The notes under the pieces: model-generated
Told to the model about the DNA's origin: nothing
What the model saw: the letters and a program-made list of their open reading frames with translations, nothing else
Databases searched by the model: none
Program-made: the position numbers and the translations under genes
Shown: in pieces, positions 45,453 through 54,126 of the stretch
Layout: each line of letters begins with the position of its first letter
How positions within the stretch are numbered: the first letter of the stretch is position 1
DNA from: Flavobacterium hankyongi
GTDB lineage: Bacteria > Bacteroidota > Bacteroidia > Flavobacteriales > Flavobacteriaceae
DNA: 64,000 nt
NCBI RefSeq assembly: GCF_036840915.1
Contig: NZ_CP085725.1
Location: forward strand, 434,001 to 498,000
Direction of reading: 5' to 3'

Positions 45453-45545
45453 AAGCTTTTTCCTGCTTTCGCCAGTCGCTTTTTTGTAATATTAACCAAA
45501 GGTTATATTACAAAAAGAGCTTCAACAATGGCTCTATCAGGACTA
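45453..45545. repeat. dispersed palindromic intergenic element, copy 2
   Basis: Same plan as 11092-11180: outer arms TTTTTCCTGCTTTCGC and GCTCTATCAGGACTA, inner hairpin TTTTTGTAATATTAACC pairing with GGTTATATTACAAAAA. The inner stem has changed but stays complementary, which indicates selection or repeated palindrome repair. It lies in the 99 nt between two minus-strand genes. Confidence 0.75.
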
Positions 45546-46121
45546 TTATTTCAATTTATTTAATTCGTCATCAGTGAAATTACGAATACTTTTTTCTTTA
45601 GAGAATTTATCAGAATTGTAATCATTAGACTTGTTTTTAGGAATCGATAAACTATCCCATTCAGTTTTTTTCAGCATTTTGGCATAAAAAACAATTTGGC
45701 CAACATGATATGGATAATGGGCAAGTTGCCTGTTAATGGCATCCATAACCGTGTGACCTTCTTTTCGTATGTATATTATTTCTGAAAGTTGATTAGGCTC
45801 TAACGAATTGACAGCATTGAACAAACAATTCCATCCTTTTTCCCAAAAAGCCATAAGTTCTGCTTTTGTGTTGTAATTTTTTTCAAACTCTCCGTCACGA
45901 TTGCGCCATTCTTTTTCTCCGTCCGTCGTTAAAAAATCTGTCCAGCGAGAAAGCATATTTCCAGCTAAGTGTTGAACAATAATAGCTATGGAGTTTGTAT
46001 CTTCATTAGCAGAAAAAAATAGCTGTTCTTCTTCTACTTGATCAATTGCTTTTTCTGCCAATGTTTTGTAGTATAAAAACAAACGCTTGACACTCTCTAA
46101 AAAAATAGTATTAGTTTCCAT
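45546..46121 (-). CDS. DUF1572 (DinB-like four-helix) protein
   Basis: About 191 residues from the ATG at 46119-46121; a TTG one codon upstream is less likely. DinB-like features: a His in IVQHLAGNMLSRWTDF, a second in QLAHYPYHVGQIVFYAKML, and the DUF1572 segment TTDGEKEWRNRDGEF. The three His could bind a divalent metal. The family includes bacillithiol transferases, but DUF1572 members have no assigned reaction. It overlaps the upstream DUF6095 gene by 11 nt, so it belongs to the murQ operon. Confidence 0.82.
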   Translation of the reverse strand: METNTIFLESVKRLFLYYKTLAEKAIDQVEEEQLFFSANEDTNSIAIIVQHLAGNMLSRWTDFLTTDGEKEWRNRDGEFEKNYNTKAELMAFWEKGWNCLFNAVNSLEPNQLSEIIYIRKEGHTVMDAINRQLAHYPYHVGQIVFYAKMLKKTEWDSLSIPKNKSNDYNSDKFSKEKSIRNFTDDELNKLK

Positions 46122-46335
46122 CAAAAAGGCTTTTCATTATAGTTTGTATTCCTTTAAAGATAAGAAAAATTGACAGTAAGCACAAAATAATCCCAATCCC
46201 TAAAATAGGAATGTAAAAGGGATGACTTTGGTTTTTAAAAGAGCTAAAAATTACTGATGGTCCTATAAACATAAGAGGTAAAGCGAATCCAAGATATTTA
46301 ATTCCTTTGTATAGTACTTCTTTATTAGTTGACAT
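46111..46335 (-). CDS. DUF6095 family small membrane protein
   Basis: About 74 residues from the ATG at 46333-46335 (MSTNKEVLYKGIKYLGFALP), the usual family start; an in-frame extension upstream overlaps the neighbour. Two membrane helices (about 10-30 and 40-65). The pattern matches DUF6095 of flavobacteria. It overlaps the genes on both sides by 11 nt, which indicates coupled translation. Confidence 0.75.
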   Translation of the reverse strand: MSTNKEVLYKGIKYLGFALPLMFIGPSVIFSSFKNQSHPFYIPILGIGIILCLLSIFLIFKGIQTIMKSLFDGN

Positions 46336-46615
46336 TCTTGGTTGATTTATATTTAAAATATATAACAAAAATAAAAGCTAGCAATGTATGAATTATGAAT
46401 AAAAGTATAAAGTAAAATACTTTGTCTATTCCGTATTGATCATTTATAAAATAATTGGACATTGAATAAAAAATAATAATAAAATAGGTGATAGCAACAA
46501 CAATATTTAAAATTAGATATTTAAAGACATGTTCCCATTTTTTTAGAATAAAGATGTTTATTATCCAAAGTATTGGTAGTAAGGCCAAAAAAGAAAATAA
46601 TATATTCAATTTCAT
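46325..46615 (-). CDS. small membrane protein of unknown function
   Basis: 96 residues with three or so membrane helices: about 3-23, 30-50 and 65-90. No family recognised. Its ATG overlaps the murQ stop by 1 nt (TAATG) and its end overlaps the DUF6095 gene by 11 nt, so it is a coupled member of the murQ operon. High Ile/Phe/Tyr content is typical of short flavobacterial membrane proteins. Confidence 0.65.
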   Translation of the reverse strand: MKLNILFSFLALLPILWIINIFILKKWEHVFKYLILNIVVAITYFIIIFYSMSNYFINDQYGIDKVFYFILLFIIHTLLAFIFVIYFKYKSTKNVN

Positions 46616-47427
46616 TATCCCTTATAGTTTTCAACAGCTTTTCTAACACTTCCGTGTTCTTTTAGTAATTTTTCGGCTTCTTCATAAGTTACAGGAATTT
46701 CTCCCATAATCATACGAACGCCACGGTCAATCAACTTCACATTACTTAATTGCATATCCACCATTTTGTTTCCTTTCACACGACCTAACTGAATCATTGT
46801 AGCAGTAGAAATCATGTTTAATGCTAGTTTTTGTGCAGTACCAGCTTTCATTCGGCTACTACCAGTTACAAATTCAGGACCCACAACTATTTCGATAGAA
46901 AACTGAGCTGTTTGTGCTAGCGGACTTCCTTGATTACAAGTTATACAACCAGTTGCAATATTGTTTTCGTTGCATTTTTCTAATCCACCAATTACATAAG
47001 GAGTTGTTCCCGAAGCTGCAATACCTATAACCACATCATTTTCATTGATATTCCATTCCTGAAGATCTTTCCATGCTTGGATTTTATCATCTTCAGCAAA
47101 TTCGACTGCTTTACGGATAGCGATGTCACCTCCAGCAATGATTCCAATTACCAAATCAAAAGGAACACCGAATGTTGGTGGGCATTCCGAAGCATCCACA
47201 ATTCCTAAACGTCCTGAAGTCCCAGCACCAATATAAAACAAACGACCTCCTTTTTTCATTTGTTCCACCACTTTAGTAACCAAAGTTTCTATTTGAGGTA
47301 AAGCCTTTTCAATTGCTAAAGGAACAGTTTTGTCTTCGTTGTTGATGTTGGTTAGCAAATCATGAACCGACATTTGTTCTAAATGCTCGTATTTTGATGA
47401 TTGTTCGGTGGTTTTTGTGAAAGCCAT
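46615..47427 (-). CDS. murQ: N-acetylmuramic acid 6-phosphate etherase
   Basis: 270 residues. MurQ cleaves the lactyl ether of MurNAc-6-phosphate to give GlcNAc-6-phosphate and lactate in cell-wall recycling. The SIS sugar-isomerase fold is visible as FYIGAGTSGRLGIVDASECP at about 65-85 and IGIAASGTTPYVIGGLE at about 135-150, with the conserved EFVTGSSRMKAGTAQKLALN at about 190. Length and motifs are complete. Three small genes follow in overlapping frames (46325, 46111 and 45546) and may be expressed with it. Confidence 0.95.
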   Translation of the reverse strand: MAFTKTTEQSSKYEHLEQMSVHDLLTNINNEDKTVPLAIEKALPQIETLVTKVVEQMKKGGRLFYIGAGTSGRLGIVDASECPPTFGVPFDLVIGIIAGGDIAIRKAVEFAEDDKIQAWKDLQEWNINENDVVIGIAASGTTPYVIGGLEKCNENNIATGCITCNQGSPLAQTAQFSIEIVVGPEFVTGSSRMKAGTAQKLALNMISTATMIQLGRVKGNKMVDMQLSNVKLIDRGVRMIMGEIPVTYEEAEKLLKEHGSVRKAVENYKG

Positions 47428-47498
47428 TTTTTAAATTTTTGGATGACAGAGTTTTAAAGTTATAAAGTTTTTAGCTGTTTGCCTAAAGTTTATTGCTT

Positions 47499-48182
47499 TT
47501 ACATAAAATAAGCTAGCACAATTCCTAAAATAATTGCCGTAAGTTTAGCCATATTGAATTTGTGTCCTTCGCTACTTTCAAAAATTATGGTAGATGAGAT
47601 GTGGAATAAAATACCAATAACAAAGGCTGTGATTTCAGTTTGAAATTGCAATAAAGCGCTCGAATCTGTTGTGAGTAATGTTCCCAGCGGTGTCATTAAT
47701 GCAAAAGCCATCATGAAAATTAATCGAGAAACTTTATTTAAATGAGACTGCATTAAAAATGTGGTCAAAATAATAGCAATAGGGAAGTGGTGTATTGAAA
47801 TTCCCCAAGCTAAATGATGATGTTGGCTTACAGGCATTCCTTCCAATAAAGCATGTAAGCATAAACTGATGAATAATGCCCACGGAATGTGATTCATTTT
47901 ATTATGACCGTGTACATGACCGTGTTCAGCTCCTTGCGAGAAATATTCTAAAATGATTTGGAAAACAATTCCAATCATAATGAAAACGCTAGGTGCAAAT
48001 TTGCCTGGTATAACATGAGTTACGTTATATATTTCTGGCAATAAATGAGAAACCGTTAATGCCAAAAGAAAGGAACCACTAAAGGCTAATAATAGCTTGA
48101 GATTCTTTTTGTTTTTGGGTTGTAAAAATGTAGCAATTATGTATCCTAATACTACTGATAAGAATGGAATTATATAAATCAT
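47499..48182 (-). CDS. ZIP family metal transporter
   Basis: 227 residues, with seven or so hydrophobic helices. The His-rich cytoplasmic loop is at about 85-95 (GAEHGHVHGHNKM), followed by the metal-site helix LHALLEGMPVSQHHHLAWGI and HHFPIAIILTTFLM, as in ZIP (SLC39) zinc or iron importers. It is shorter than many ZIPs but has the key His/Glu residues. It sits between a methyltransferase and murQ on the same strand without tight coupling. Confidence 0.85.
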   Translation of the reverse strand: MIYIIPFLSVVLGYIIATFLQPKNKKNLKLLLAFSGSFLLALTVSHLLPEIYNVTHVIPGKFAPSVFIMIGIVFQIILEYFSQGAEHGHVHGHNKMNHIPWALFISLCLHALLEGMPVSQHHHLAWGISIHHFPIAIILTTFLMQSHLNKVSRLIFMMAFALMTPLGTLLTTDSSALLQFQTEITAFVIGILFHISSTIIFESSEGHKFNMAKLTAIILGIVLAYFM

Positions 48183-48204
48183 AAAATCAATTATGAGTTG
48201 TAGA

Positions 48205-48978
48205 TTATTTGAAAATCATGATCAGTCGTTCTGAATCATTTTTATAGAATTTACGCAGTTTATAATCTCCGAAAATGTCTAAAAGATAAATATCTGCTTT
48301 TTCCATCATTAGTTCAAAATCTGATAAGGTTAATGCTCTTACCTTTTCAGTGAAGTGGAATTTTTGTCCTTTAGCTCCGCTCCGTTCGCCTTCGGCTCGG
48401 GTGTCTTCAAAATCAATTTCCTTAAAAATATGCCCGTCTTTTACATAACGTTTGATATGGAAATCAATTCCATCAACAGTTTTCACTTCTTCGGCAACCA
48501 AATTTTCGATTACATAATTTGCATTCATAAAATCGATTACAGCAAAACCGTATTCGGTTAAACTATTTTTTATAGCTGCTAAAGTTTTAAAATTATCTTC
48601 TTCATTTTCAAAATATCCAAAACTGGTAAACAAATTGAAAACGGCATCATACTTTTCTTCTGTTTGCACACGCATATCGTGAACTTTGAAGTGTAACGAT
48701 TCATTACTTGATTTTGAAGCTTCTGTAATACTGTTTTCAGATAAATCAACACCTGTAACATCATATCCTAAATGATTTAGATAAATAGCATGACGTCCCT
48801 TACCACAAGCCAAATCTAATATTTTAGCTTCTTCAGGTAAATTAAGATAATGAGTTAGATTATCCATGAACAATTGCGCTTCAGTATCGTCACGGTCCTT
48901 GTATAATATATGATAATAAGGAGAATCGAACCAAGTTTCGAACCAGTTGTTTGCTTGTGAAGTATTGTTTTCTGACAT
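48205..48978 (-). CDS. class I SAM-dependent methyltransferase with a repeat-derived insertion
   Basis: 257 residues. SAM site: KILDLACGKGRHAIYLNHLG at about 52-72, then DVTGVDLSE, and VFNLFTSFGYF for motif IV. The substrate is unknown (small molecule or protein). Unusual: between KEIDFED and KFHFTEKV, where relatives that I recall join directly, it has TRAEGERSGAKGQ. The DNA here (48371-48405 on the plus strand: TCCGTTCGCCTTCGGCTCGG) resembles the loop of the palindrome at 15242. It probably entered as an in-frame repeat insertion in a surface loop, since the rest of the domain is intact. Confidence 0.85.
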   Translation of the reverse strand: MSENNTSQANNWFETWFDSPYYHILYKDRDDTEAQLFMDNLTHYLNLPEEAKILDLACGKGRHAIYLNHLGYDVTGVDLSENSITEASKSSNESLHFKVHDMRVQTEEKYDAVFNLFTSFGYFENEEDNFKTLAAIKNSLTEYGFAVIDFMNANYVIENLVAEEVKTVDGIDFHIKRYVKDGHIFKEIDFEDTRAEGERSGAKGQKFHFTEKVRALTLSDFELMMEKADIYLLDIFGDYKLRKFYKNDSERLIMIFK

Positions 48979-49086
48979 TTATTCTAATTTACATGCAAAT
49001 TTACAGTAATTTTGCGAACCTGTTCCAATTTGAAATTTAAAGATTCATTGGAATTAGTAAATTATTAGTGGGAAAGTAGCGAGTTT

Positions 49087-50253
49087 ATGGAAAACTTTAA
49101 AATGATTGCCAAGACTTTATTTGGCTTTGAAGAGATTTTAGCAAAAGAATTACAGCAGTTAGGTGCACAAAACGTAGAAATTGGTACCCGAATGGTAAGC
49201 TTTGTGGGTGACAAAGGATTTATGTACAAAGCTAATTTAGCGTTGCGTACTGCTTTAAAAATATTAAAACCAATTTATAATTTCAGAGCTTTTAACGAAG
49301 CGAGTTTATATAAAGGAATACAAGGAATTGATTGGTCAAAATACATGAATTCGAACCAGACTTTTGTAATTGATACTACAGTTCACTCTGATAACTTCAA
49401 ACATTCACAGTTTGTGGCTCAAAAATGTAAAGATGCCATAGTAGATCAGTTTAAAGAGAAATTTGGTTCACGTCCAAGTATTGATAAAGATTATCCAGAT
49501 TTAAGAATTAATATTCATATTGATCGTGATCAATGTTCGGTTTCATTAGATTCTTCTGGTTCTTCATTACATCAAAGAGGCTATAAGACTGCTACAAATA
49601 TTGCTCCAATTAATGAAGTATTAGCAGCTGGAATGTTGTTATTGTCAGGCTGGGACGGTAGTTGTGATTTTATGGATCCTATGTGTGGTTCAGGAACTAT
49701 TTTAGCAGAAGCAGCGATGATTGCTTGTAATATTCCTCCAAATATCAATCGTAAAGAGTTTGCTTTTGAAAAATGGAATGATTGGGATAATGATTTGTTT
49801 GATCAAATTATGGATTCACTAATGAAGAAAGTGAAAGAATTCCATTATACAATAACTGGTTATGATAAAGCGCCAAGTGCAGTAATGAAAGCAAAAGACA
49901 ATATCCGTAATGCGAACTTAGATGAATATGTAAAGATTTCAGAGCGTAACTTCTTTGATAGCGAAAAAGAAAATCAAGGACCATTGCACATGGTATTCAA
50001 TCCGCCGTATGGTGAACGTTTAGATATACATCTGGAAAGATTCTACAGAGAAATAGGAGATACCTTAAAACAAAGTTATTCTAATACGAATGCTTGGTTT
50101 ATTACAGCAAACTTAGAAGCATTGAAATATGTTGGTTTAAAACCTTCACGTAAAATTAAATTATTTAACGGAAAACTTGAAGCTCGTTTGGTGAAGTATG
50201 AGATGTATGCAGGAAGTAAGAGAACAAAATTCCAAGAATCAAATAACAACTAA
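49087..50253 (+). CDS. THUMP-domain RNA methyltransferase, RlmL-like
   Basis: 388 residues. The N-terminal THUMP RNA-binding region (about 45-160) is followed by a class I methyltransferase domain with SCDFMDPMCGSGTILAEAAMIA at about 195-215 and the catalytic FNPPYGERL at about 300. The NPPY motif and architecture are those of the RlmL N-terminal part, which makes m2G2445 in 23S rRNA. The separate RlmK half is absent, as in many Bacteroidota. Target site is by family analogy. The next gene starts 5 nt later. Confidence 0.88.
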   Translation: MENFKMIAKTLFGFEEILAKELQQLGAQNVEIGTRMVSFVGDKGFMYKANLALRTALKILKPIYNFRAFNEASLYKGIQGIDWSKYMNSNQTFVIDTTVHSDNFKHSQFVAQKCKDAIVDQFKEKFGSRPSIDKDYPDLRINIHIDRDQCSVSLDSSGSSLHQRGYKTATNIAPINEVLAAGMLLLSGWDGSCDFMDPMCGSGTILAEAAMIACNIPPNINRKEFAFEKWNDWDNDLFDQIMDSLMKKVKEFHYTITGYDKAPSAVMKAKDNIRNANLDEYVKISERNFFDSEKENQGPLHMVFNPPYGERLDIHLERFYREIGDTLKQSYSNTNAWFITANLEALKYVGLKPSRKIKLFNGKLEARLVKYEMYAGSKRTKFQESNNN

Positions 50254-50258
50254 AAATT

Positions 50259-50492
50259 ATGAGTAAAAAAACAAAAGCTTTCCTATATAATTTTATTGGT
50301 TTCGCAATATTCTTTTTTGGAACAAGATATTTAGTGGATAGTTATACAAATTTGGAAGGATGGTGGATTCCTTTAACTGCATTTGCAGTTGGCCTTATTT
50401 TGTCTCCTAAATTTCAAGCAGTGAATACTAAAGACGGAGAAAAACTTTTTATGCAATGGATTTTTACCAAAGGATTAAAAGAGATTAAATAA
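50259..50492 (+). CDS. small membrane protein of unknown function
   Basis: 77 residues, two hydrophobic helices (about 8-26 and 36-50) and a polar tail (FMQWIFTKGLKEIK). It begins 5 nt after the THUMP methyltransferase and shares its terminator, so it is the second gene of that operon. No family recognised. Confidence 0.7.
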   Translation: MSKKTKAFLYNFIGFAIFFFGTRYLVDSYTNLEGWWIPLTAFAVGLILSPKFQAVNTKDGEKLFMQWIFTKGLKEIK

Positions 50493-50494
50493 AT

Positions 50495-50524
50495 AAAAAA
50501 TGCCTTCATTTGAAGGCATTTTTT
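50495..50524. terminator. bidirectional terminator
   Basis: AAAAAATGCCTTCA and TGAAGGCATTTTTT form a 14-bp stem with a 2-nt loop between converging genes. Confidence 0.92.
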
Positions 50525-50525
50525 A

Positions 50526-51221
50526 TTATTTTTTCTTCTTGTATAATGGAATAAAGTAACTCAAAGTGTAATTCCATCCTACACCAAATTTTCCATCATA
50601 AGTTCTGTTAAAACCTGGAATGTATAGGTTGTCAAAATTTTCGGGTTTTTTCTCAGAAACTAAATAATTCAAACGTACACTTATTCCAGCATAAAAATTA
50701 TTGAACAATTCGGCTTTCATTCCTGCAACAACTTCTGCCCAATGAGCAGACAAACCATCAAATTTTTTACCTGAAACTACATCTGGTTGTAAAGGATAAT
50801 AATTTGAAGTATCGTAAATTTTATAAGTATTTAATTCTTGGCTAAACGAACTCACACCGTAACGAAGGCCAATGTGAATCATGTTTTCCATGTCTAGCCA
50901 ATTTTGATAGGCGTTAGAATCAAATCCAACTTTAAAATAAGTTCCTTTTGTAGTAAAATTTACTCTGTCATCATCAACTGTTTTATTTTCATTCCCAATT
51001 TCACCAGCAATGTAAATTTTCTTGGTTAATCTGTAATCACCAACAATTTCTAATCCCTTATAATCTTTTTCGTAGAAAGTTCTAGCTAATTTTGATAAAT
51101 CAACTCCAACACGAAGACCATATCGTTCCGTTTTTTTTACAACAGTATCTTTTTTTGCAGTTTGAGCAAAAGAAGCAATCGACAAAAATAGTAGTAATAG
51201 TTTAAAAGAATATCTTAACAT
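50526..51221 (-). CDS. DUF6048 family outer-membrane-like protein
   Basis: 231 residues with a signal peptide (ending ASFAQ). The rest alternates hydrophobic and polar residues in long strands (YGLRVGVDLSKLARTF, then KTVDDDRVNFTTKGTYFKVG and FGVGWNYTLSYFIPLY), the profile of a small outer-membrane barrel. The family occurs after DUF6452 and rlmD in flavobacteria, as here. It overlaps the DUF6452 gene by 20 nt. The function is unknown. Confidence 0.8.
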   Translation of the reverse strand: MLRYSFKLLLLFLSIASFAQTAKKDTVVKKTERYGLRVGVDLSKLARTFYEKDYKGLEIVGDYRLTKKIYIAGEIGNENKTVDDDRVNFTTKGTYFKVGFDSNAYQNWLDMENMIHIGLRYGVSSFSQELNTYKIYDTSNYYPLQPDVVSGKKFDGLSAHWAEVVAGMKAELFNNFYAGISVRLNYLVSEKKPENFDNLYIPGFNRTYDGKFGVGWNYTLSYFIPLYKKKK

Positions 51222-51705
51222 GAACCTCGTTTTCGTTTAAAATGTTTTGGTTTTGAATAGCAATTTCTTTAATCCAATTATCACTATCTGGAGTAAAATC
51301 TAACCCATTTGAATCATTTAATGTAAAGACTGTTTTGTAACCGCATGCTCTTGAAATAAAAACATCATTACGAGTATAATTGGCTATAACTTCATCAGTG
51401 TTTCTTAAACTAACAGTTGCGTTTTTAGAATCATGCACAAAATTAAAAATCACATTTTCAGCATTTGTCTTTAACGGAATTTCAATTTTACTTACACCAT
51501 TAAATAATAAAGTATCAGTAACATTTTGAGCGACTACAGCTAAATTCGTTACTGTTTTTTTTGTTGTTGGATTATTGTTATCATAGAACTCGATAATCAT
51601 TCTTGGAGTGGTAGGCGTTCCATCTTCACAAATATCATCTTTTTCACAATTCCATAATAAAATTGCTGTGATTGTAAATAGTAAAGACAATAATAATTTT
51701 TTCAT
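51202..51705 (-). CDS. DUF6452 family lipoprotein
   Basis: 167 residues with a lipoprotein signal (LLWNC, Cys20). The conserved start EKDDICEDGTPTTPRMIIEF and the later FISRACGYKTVFTLN match DUF6452; two Cys may be disulfide-linked. It lies between rlmD and the DUF6048 gene, which it overlaps by 20 nt. The pair may form an envelope complex; this is inference from their fixed order in related genomes. Confidence 0.8.
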   Translation of the reverse strand: MKKLLLSLLFTITAILLWNCEKDDICEDGTPTTPRMIIEFYDNNNPTTKKTVTNLAVVAQNVTDTLLFNGVSKIEIPLKTNAENVIFNFVHDSKNATVSLRNTDEVIANYTRNDVFISRACGYKTVFTLNDSNGLDFTPDSDNWIKEIAIQNQNILNENEVHVKIFF

Positions 51706-51725
51706 AATCTAAATATCTTATATAT

Positions 51726-51790
51726 GTTGCCTGAGGTTCTCGAAGGTAACAAATTTCAAATGAATGTTGTCTTCGAATGCCTCAGACATC
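51726..51790. repeat. degenerate inverted pair built from the dispersed-element loop
   Basis: GCCTGAGGTTCTCGAAGGTAA and its inverted relative at 51768-51786 form an imperfect long hairpin. The unit is nearly the reverse complement of the loop-stem of the copy at 11126-11150. It lies between rlmD and the DUF6452 gene. Confidence 0.6.
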
Positions 51791-51799
51791 ATTCTAAAA

Positions 51800-53212
51800 T
51801 CATCTTTTTTCTAAAAGTACAACATTTTCCACATGATGTGTTTGTGGGAACATATCCACCGGACGCACACGAGTAACTTTGTACATTTCATCCATTAAAG
51901 CCAAGTCACGTGCCTGCGTAGCCGAATTACAACTGACATACACTACTTTTTCAGGAGCGATGCTTAATATTTGTTTCACTACGTCTGCATGCATTCCATC
52001 CCGTGGCGGATCAGTAATAATTACATCTGGATGACCGTGTGTGGCAATAAATTCGTCGTTGAAAACATTCTTCATATCTCCTACAAAGAACTCACAATTA
52101 GTAATGTTATTGCATTTTGCGTTTTCTTTAGCATCAGCAATCGCTTCAGGAACAGCTTCTACACCAATTACTTTTTTTGCTTTTTTAGAAACGAACTGTG
52201 CAATAGTTCCTGTTCCTGTATATAAATCGTAAACTAGTTCGCTACCTGTTAATCCTGCAAATTCTCGTGTTATTGAATATAATTCGTAGGCTTGTTCTGA
52301 GTTTGTTTGGTAAAACGATTTAGCATTGATGCTAAAATTCAAACCTTCCATTTCTTCAAGAATATAATCTCTTCCTTTGAAAAGAATAATATCCTGATCG
52401 TATAAGGTATCGTTTGCTTTTTGGTTAATTACATATTGTAATGAAGTGATTTCTGGGAAACGTTCCGATAGAAAATTCATTACTTGTTCAATCTCTTTTT
52501 TGTTGTTATCGTAAAACTGAATCAATACCATTAATTCGCCAGTAGAAGCTGTACGGATCATTAAAGTTCTTAATAACCCTTCATGATTTCTAGGGTTAAA
52601 AAATGATAAACCATTTTCATTGGCAAAACTTCTAATTTCATTACGGATATCGTTTGAAGGATCACCTTGTAAGTGACATTTTTGAATATCAAGGATTTTA
52701 TCCCACATTTTAGGAATGTGGAAACCTACTGCGTTTTTATTATCTAGTTCGGCACCACTTTCAACTTCTTCCTGAGTCATCCATCGAGATGATGAAAAAC
52801 CGAATTCCATTTTATTGCGGTAGAAAAACTGCTTTTCAGAACCTAATATGGGTTCAAATTCGGGTAATTCTACTTTACCAATGCGTTTTAAATTATTGAA
52901 TACTTCCTGATGCTTGTAATGTAACTGCTGGCTGTATTGCATGTTTTGCCATTTACATCCGCCACAAACCCCGAAGTGTTCACAAACTGGATCAACGCGG
53001 TGTTCTGAAAAACTATGGAATTTAATAGCTTTTCCTTCAAAATAAGATTTACGTTTTTTAAAGGTTTGTACATCTACAACATCACCTGGTACTACATTAG
53101 AGATAAAAATTACCTGACCTTCTGGGGCTTTTGCCACCGATACGCCTTTTGCACCTGCATCAAGGACTTTTACGTTTTCGAATACGACTTTTTTTGTTTG
53201 TTTTCTTCCCAT
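51800..53212 (-). CDS. rlmD: 23S rRNA (uracil-C5)-methyltransferase, RlmD-like
   Basis: About 470 residues from the ATG at 53210-53212 (MGRKQTKKVVFENVKVLDAG); the longer in-frame extension is not conserved-looking. A TRAM domain spans about 5-65. The iron-sulfur Cys set reads CEHFGVCGGCKWQN near 80. The SAM site is LVYDLYTGTGTIAQFVSKKA, followed by the DPPRDGM motif, and YVSCNSATQARDL holds the catalytic Cys. RlmD makes m5U1939 in 23S rRNA; Bacteroidota proteins of this group are assigned to it by similarity, and the RlmCD type is an alternative. Confidence 0.92.
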   Translation of the reverse strand: MGRKQTKKVVFENVKVLDAGAKGVSVAKAPEGQVIFISNVVPGDVVDVQTFKKRKSYFEGKAIKFHSFSEHRVDPVCEHFGVCGGCKWQNMQYSQQLHYKHQEVFNNLKRIGKVELPEFEPILGSEKQFFYRNKMEFGFSSSRWMTQEEVESGAELDNKNAVGFHIPKMWDKILDIQKCHLQGDPSNDIRNEIRSFANENGLSFFNPRNHEGLLRTLMIRTASTGELMVLIQFYDNNKKEIEQVMNFLSERFPEITSLQYVINQKANDTLYDQDIILFKGRDYILEEMEGLNFSINAKSFYQTNSEQAYELYSITREFAGLTGSELVYDLYTGTGTIAQFVSKKAKKVIGVEAVPEAIADAKENAKCNNITNCEFFVGDMKNVFNDEFIATHGHPDVIITDPPRDGMHADVVKQILSIAPEKVVYVSCNSATQARDLALMDEMYKVTRVRPVDMFPQTHHVENVVLLEKR

Positions 53213-53341
53213 GGCGCAAAGATAATGAAAAGAGAACTCTTTTTTAAAGTTATTAAGCTTCGTTAATAAAAACTCAATTAACAGAAAATTAGTAATAAAA
53301 AACGGCTTTAAAATTAACTTAGCTTTAAACAAACGAAAGCG

Positions 53342-54058
53342 GTGAACAAACTTTATTTTATATATCTAATTGGCTGTTTTTTTAGCCTTGTAAATGCACA
53401 ATCAAAATTCTCAGGTAAAGTAATAAGTGGAAGTATGCCTTTGTCTAATGTTGAAATAATTAATTCTTCAAATAAAATTTTTGTAAAAAGTGATGAAAAT
53501 GGTCTATTTCAAATTGAAGCAAATGTGAATGACAAAGTGATGTTTTATCTAAAAGATTATATTCAAAAAACTATTGAAATTACAAAAGATAATCTAAGCA
53601 AAAATATTGAAGTTTTTTTAAACAAAAAAGCAATAGAATTGACAGAAGTTGAAGTAATTAGAGGACCATCTATGAAAATCGATGTAAGTTATAATGCCTT
53701 AAAAATGGAAAAAATTGCCAAAGAGCAATTATCTCCAAAAGTTACAGGAGTTTATACTGGTGAAATTCAAAATGGAGCAGATTTTATAGCATTAGGTAAA
53801 GGAGCTTACAAGTTAGTTGGTAAATTATTTTCTAATAAAGATAAAGAATCTTATAAAAAAGTAATTCCATTTAAAAACTTTATTCAGAATAAGTTTTCAG
53901 ATGATTATTTAAGTAAAAACCTGAAATTAGAAAATGACGAATTGGAATTGTTCTTTGCATTTTGTGAAGAAGATAAAAATTATCAACTGTTAAATGAGAA
54001 ATCTGATCCATTGGAGTTGCTACAATTTTTGATAAAAAAAAGAAATGAGTTCAAGTAA
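53342..54058 (+). CDS. exported protein with carboxypeptidase-like regulatory domain
   Basis: 238 residues from a GTG start at 53342; no in-frame ATG exists in the first 35 codons, and the signal peptide (YFIYLIGCFFSLVNAQ) begins right there. Residues 20-95 form one carboxypeptidase-regulatory-like domain (FSGKVISGSMPLSNVEIINS, then VKSDENGLFQIEA). A helical C-terminal half follows without known family. The layout parallels the gene at 13981, but shorter. Unknown function. Confidence 0.7.
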   Translation: MNKLYFIYLIGCFFSLVNAQSKFSGKVISGSMPLSNVEIINSSNKIFVKSDENGLFQIEANVNDKVMFYLKDYIQKTIEITKDNLSKNIEVFLNKKAIELTEVEVIRGPSMKIDVSYNALKMEKIAKEQLSPKVTGVYTGEIQNGADFIALGKGAYKLVGKLFSNKDKESYKKVIPFKNFIQNKFSDDYLSKNLKLENDELELFFAFCEEDKNYQLLNEKSDPLELLQFLIKKRNEFK

Positions 54059-54126
54059 GATATATAAAAACAAGAGTTGCAAAAGAAATTGTAATTATCG
54101 AACTTCGTATATTAATTATATAGTTT

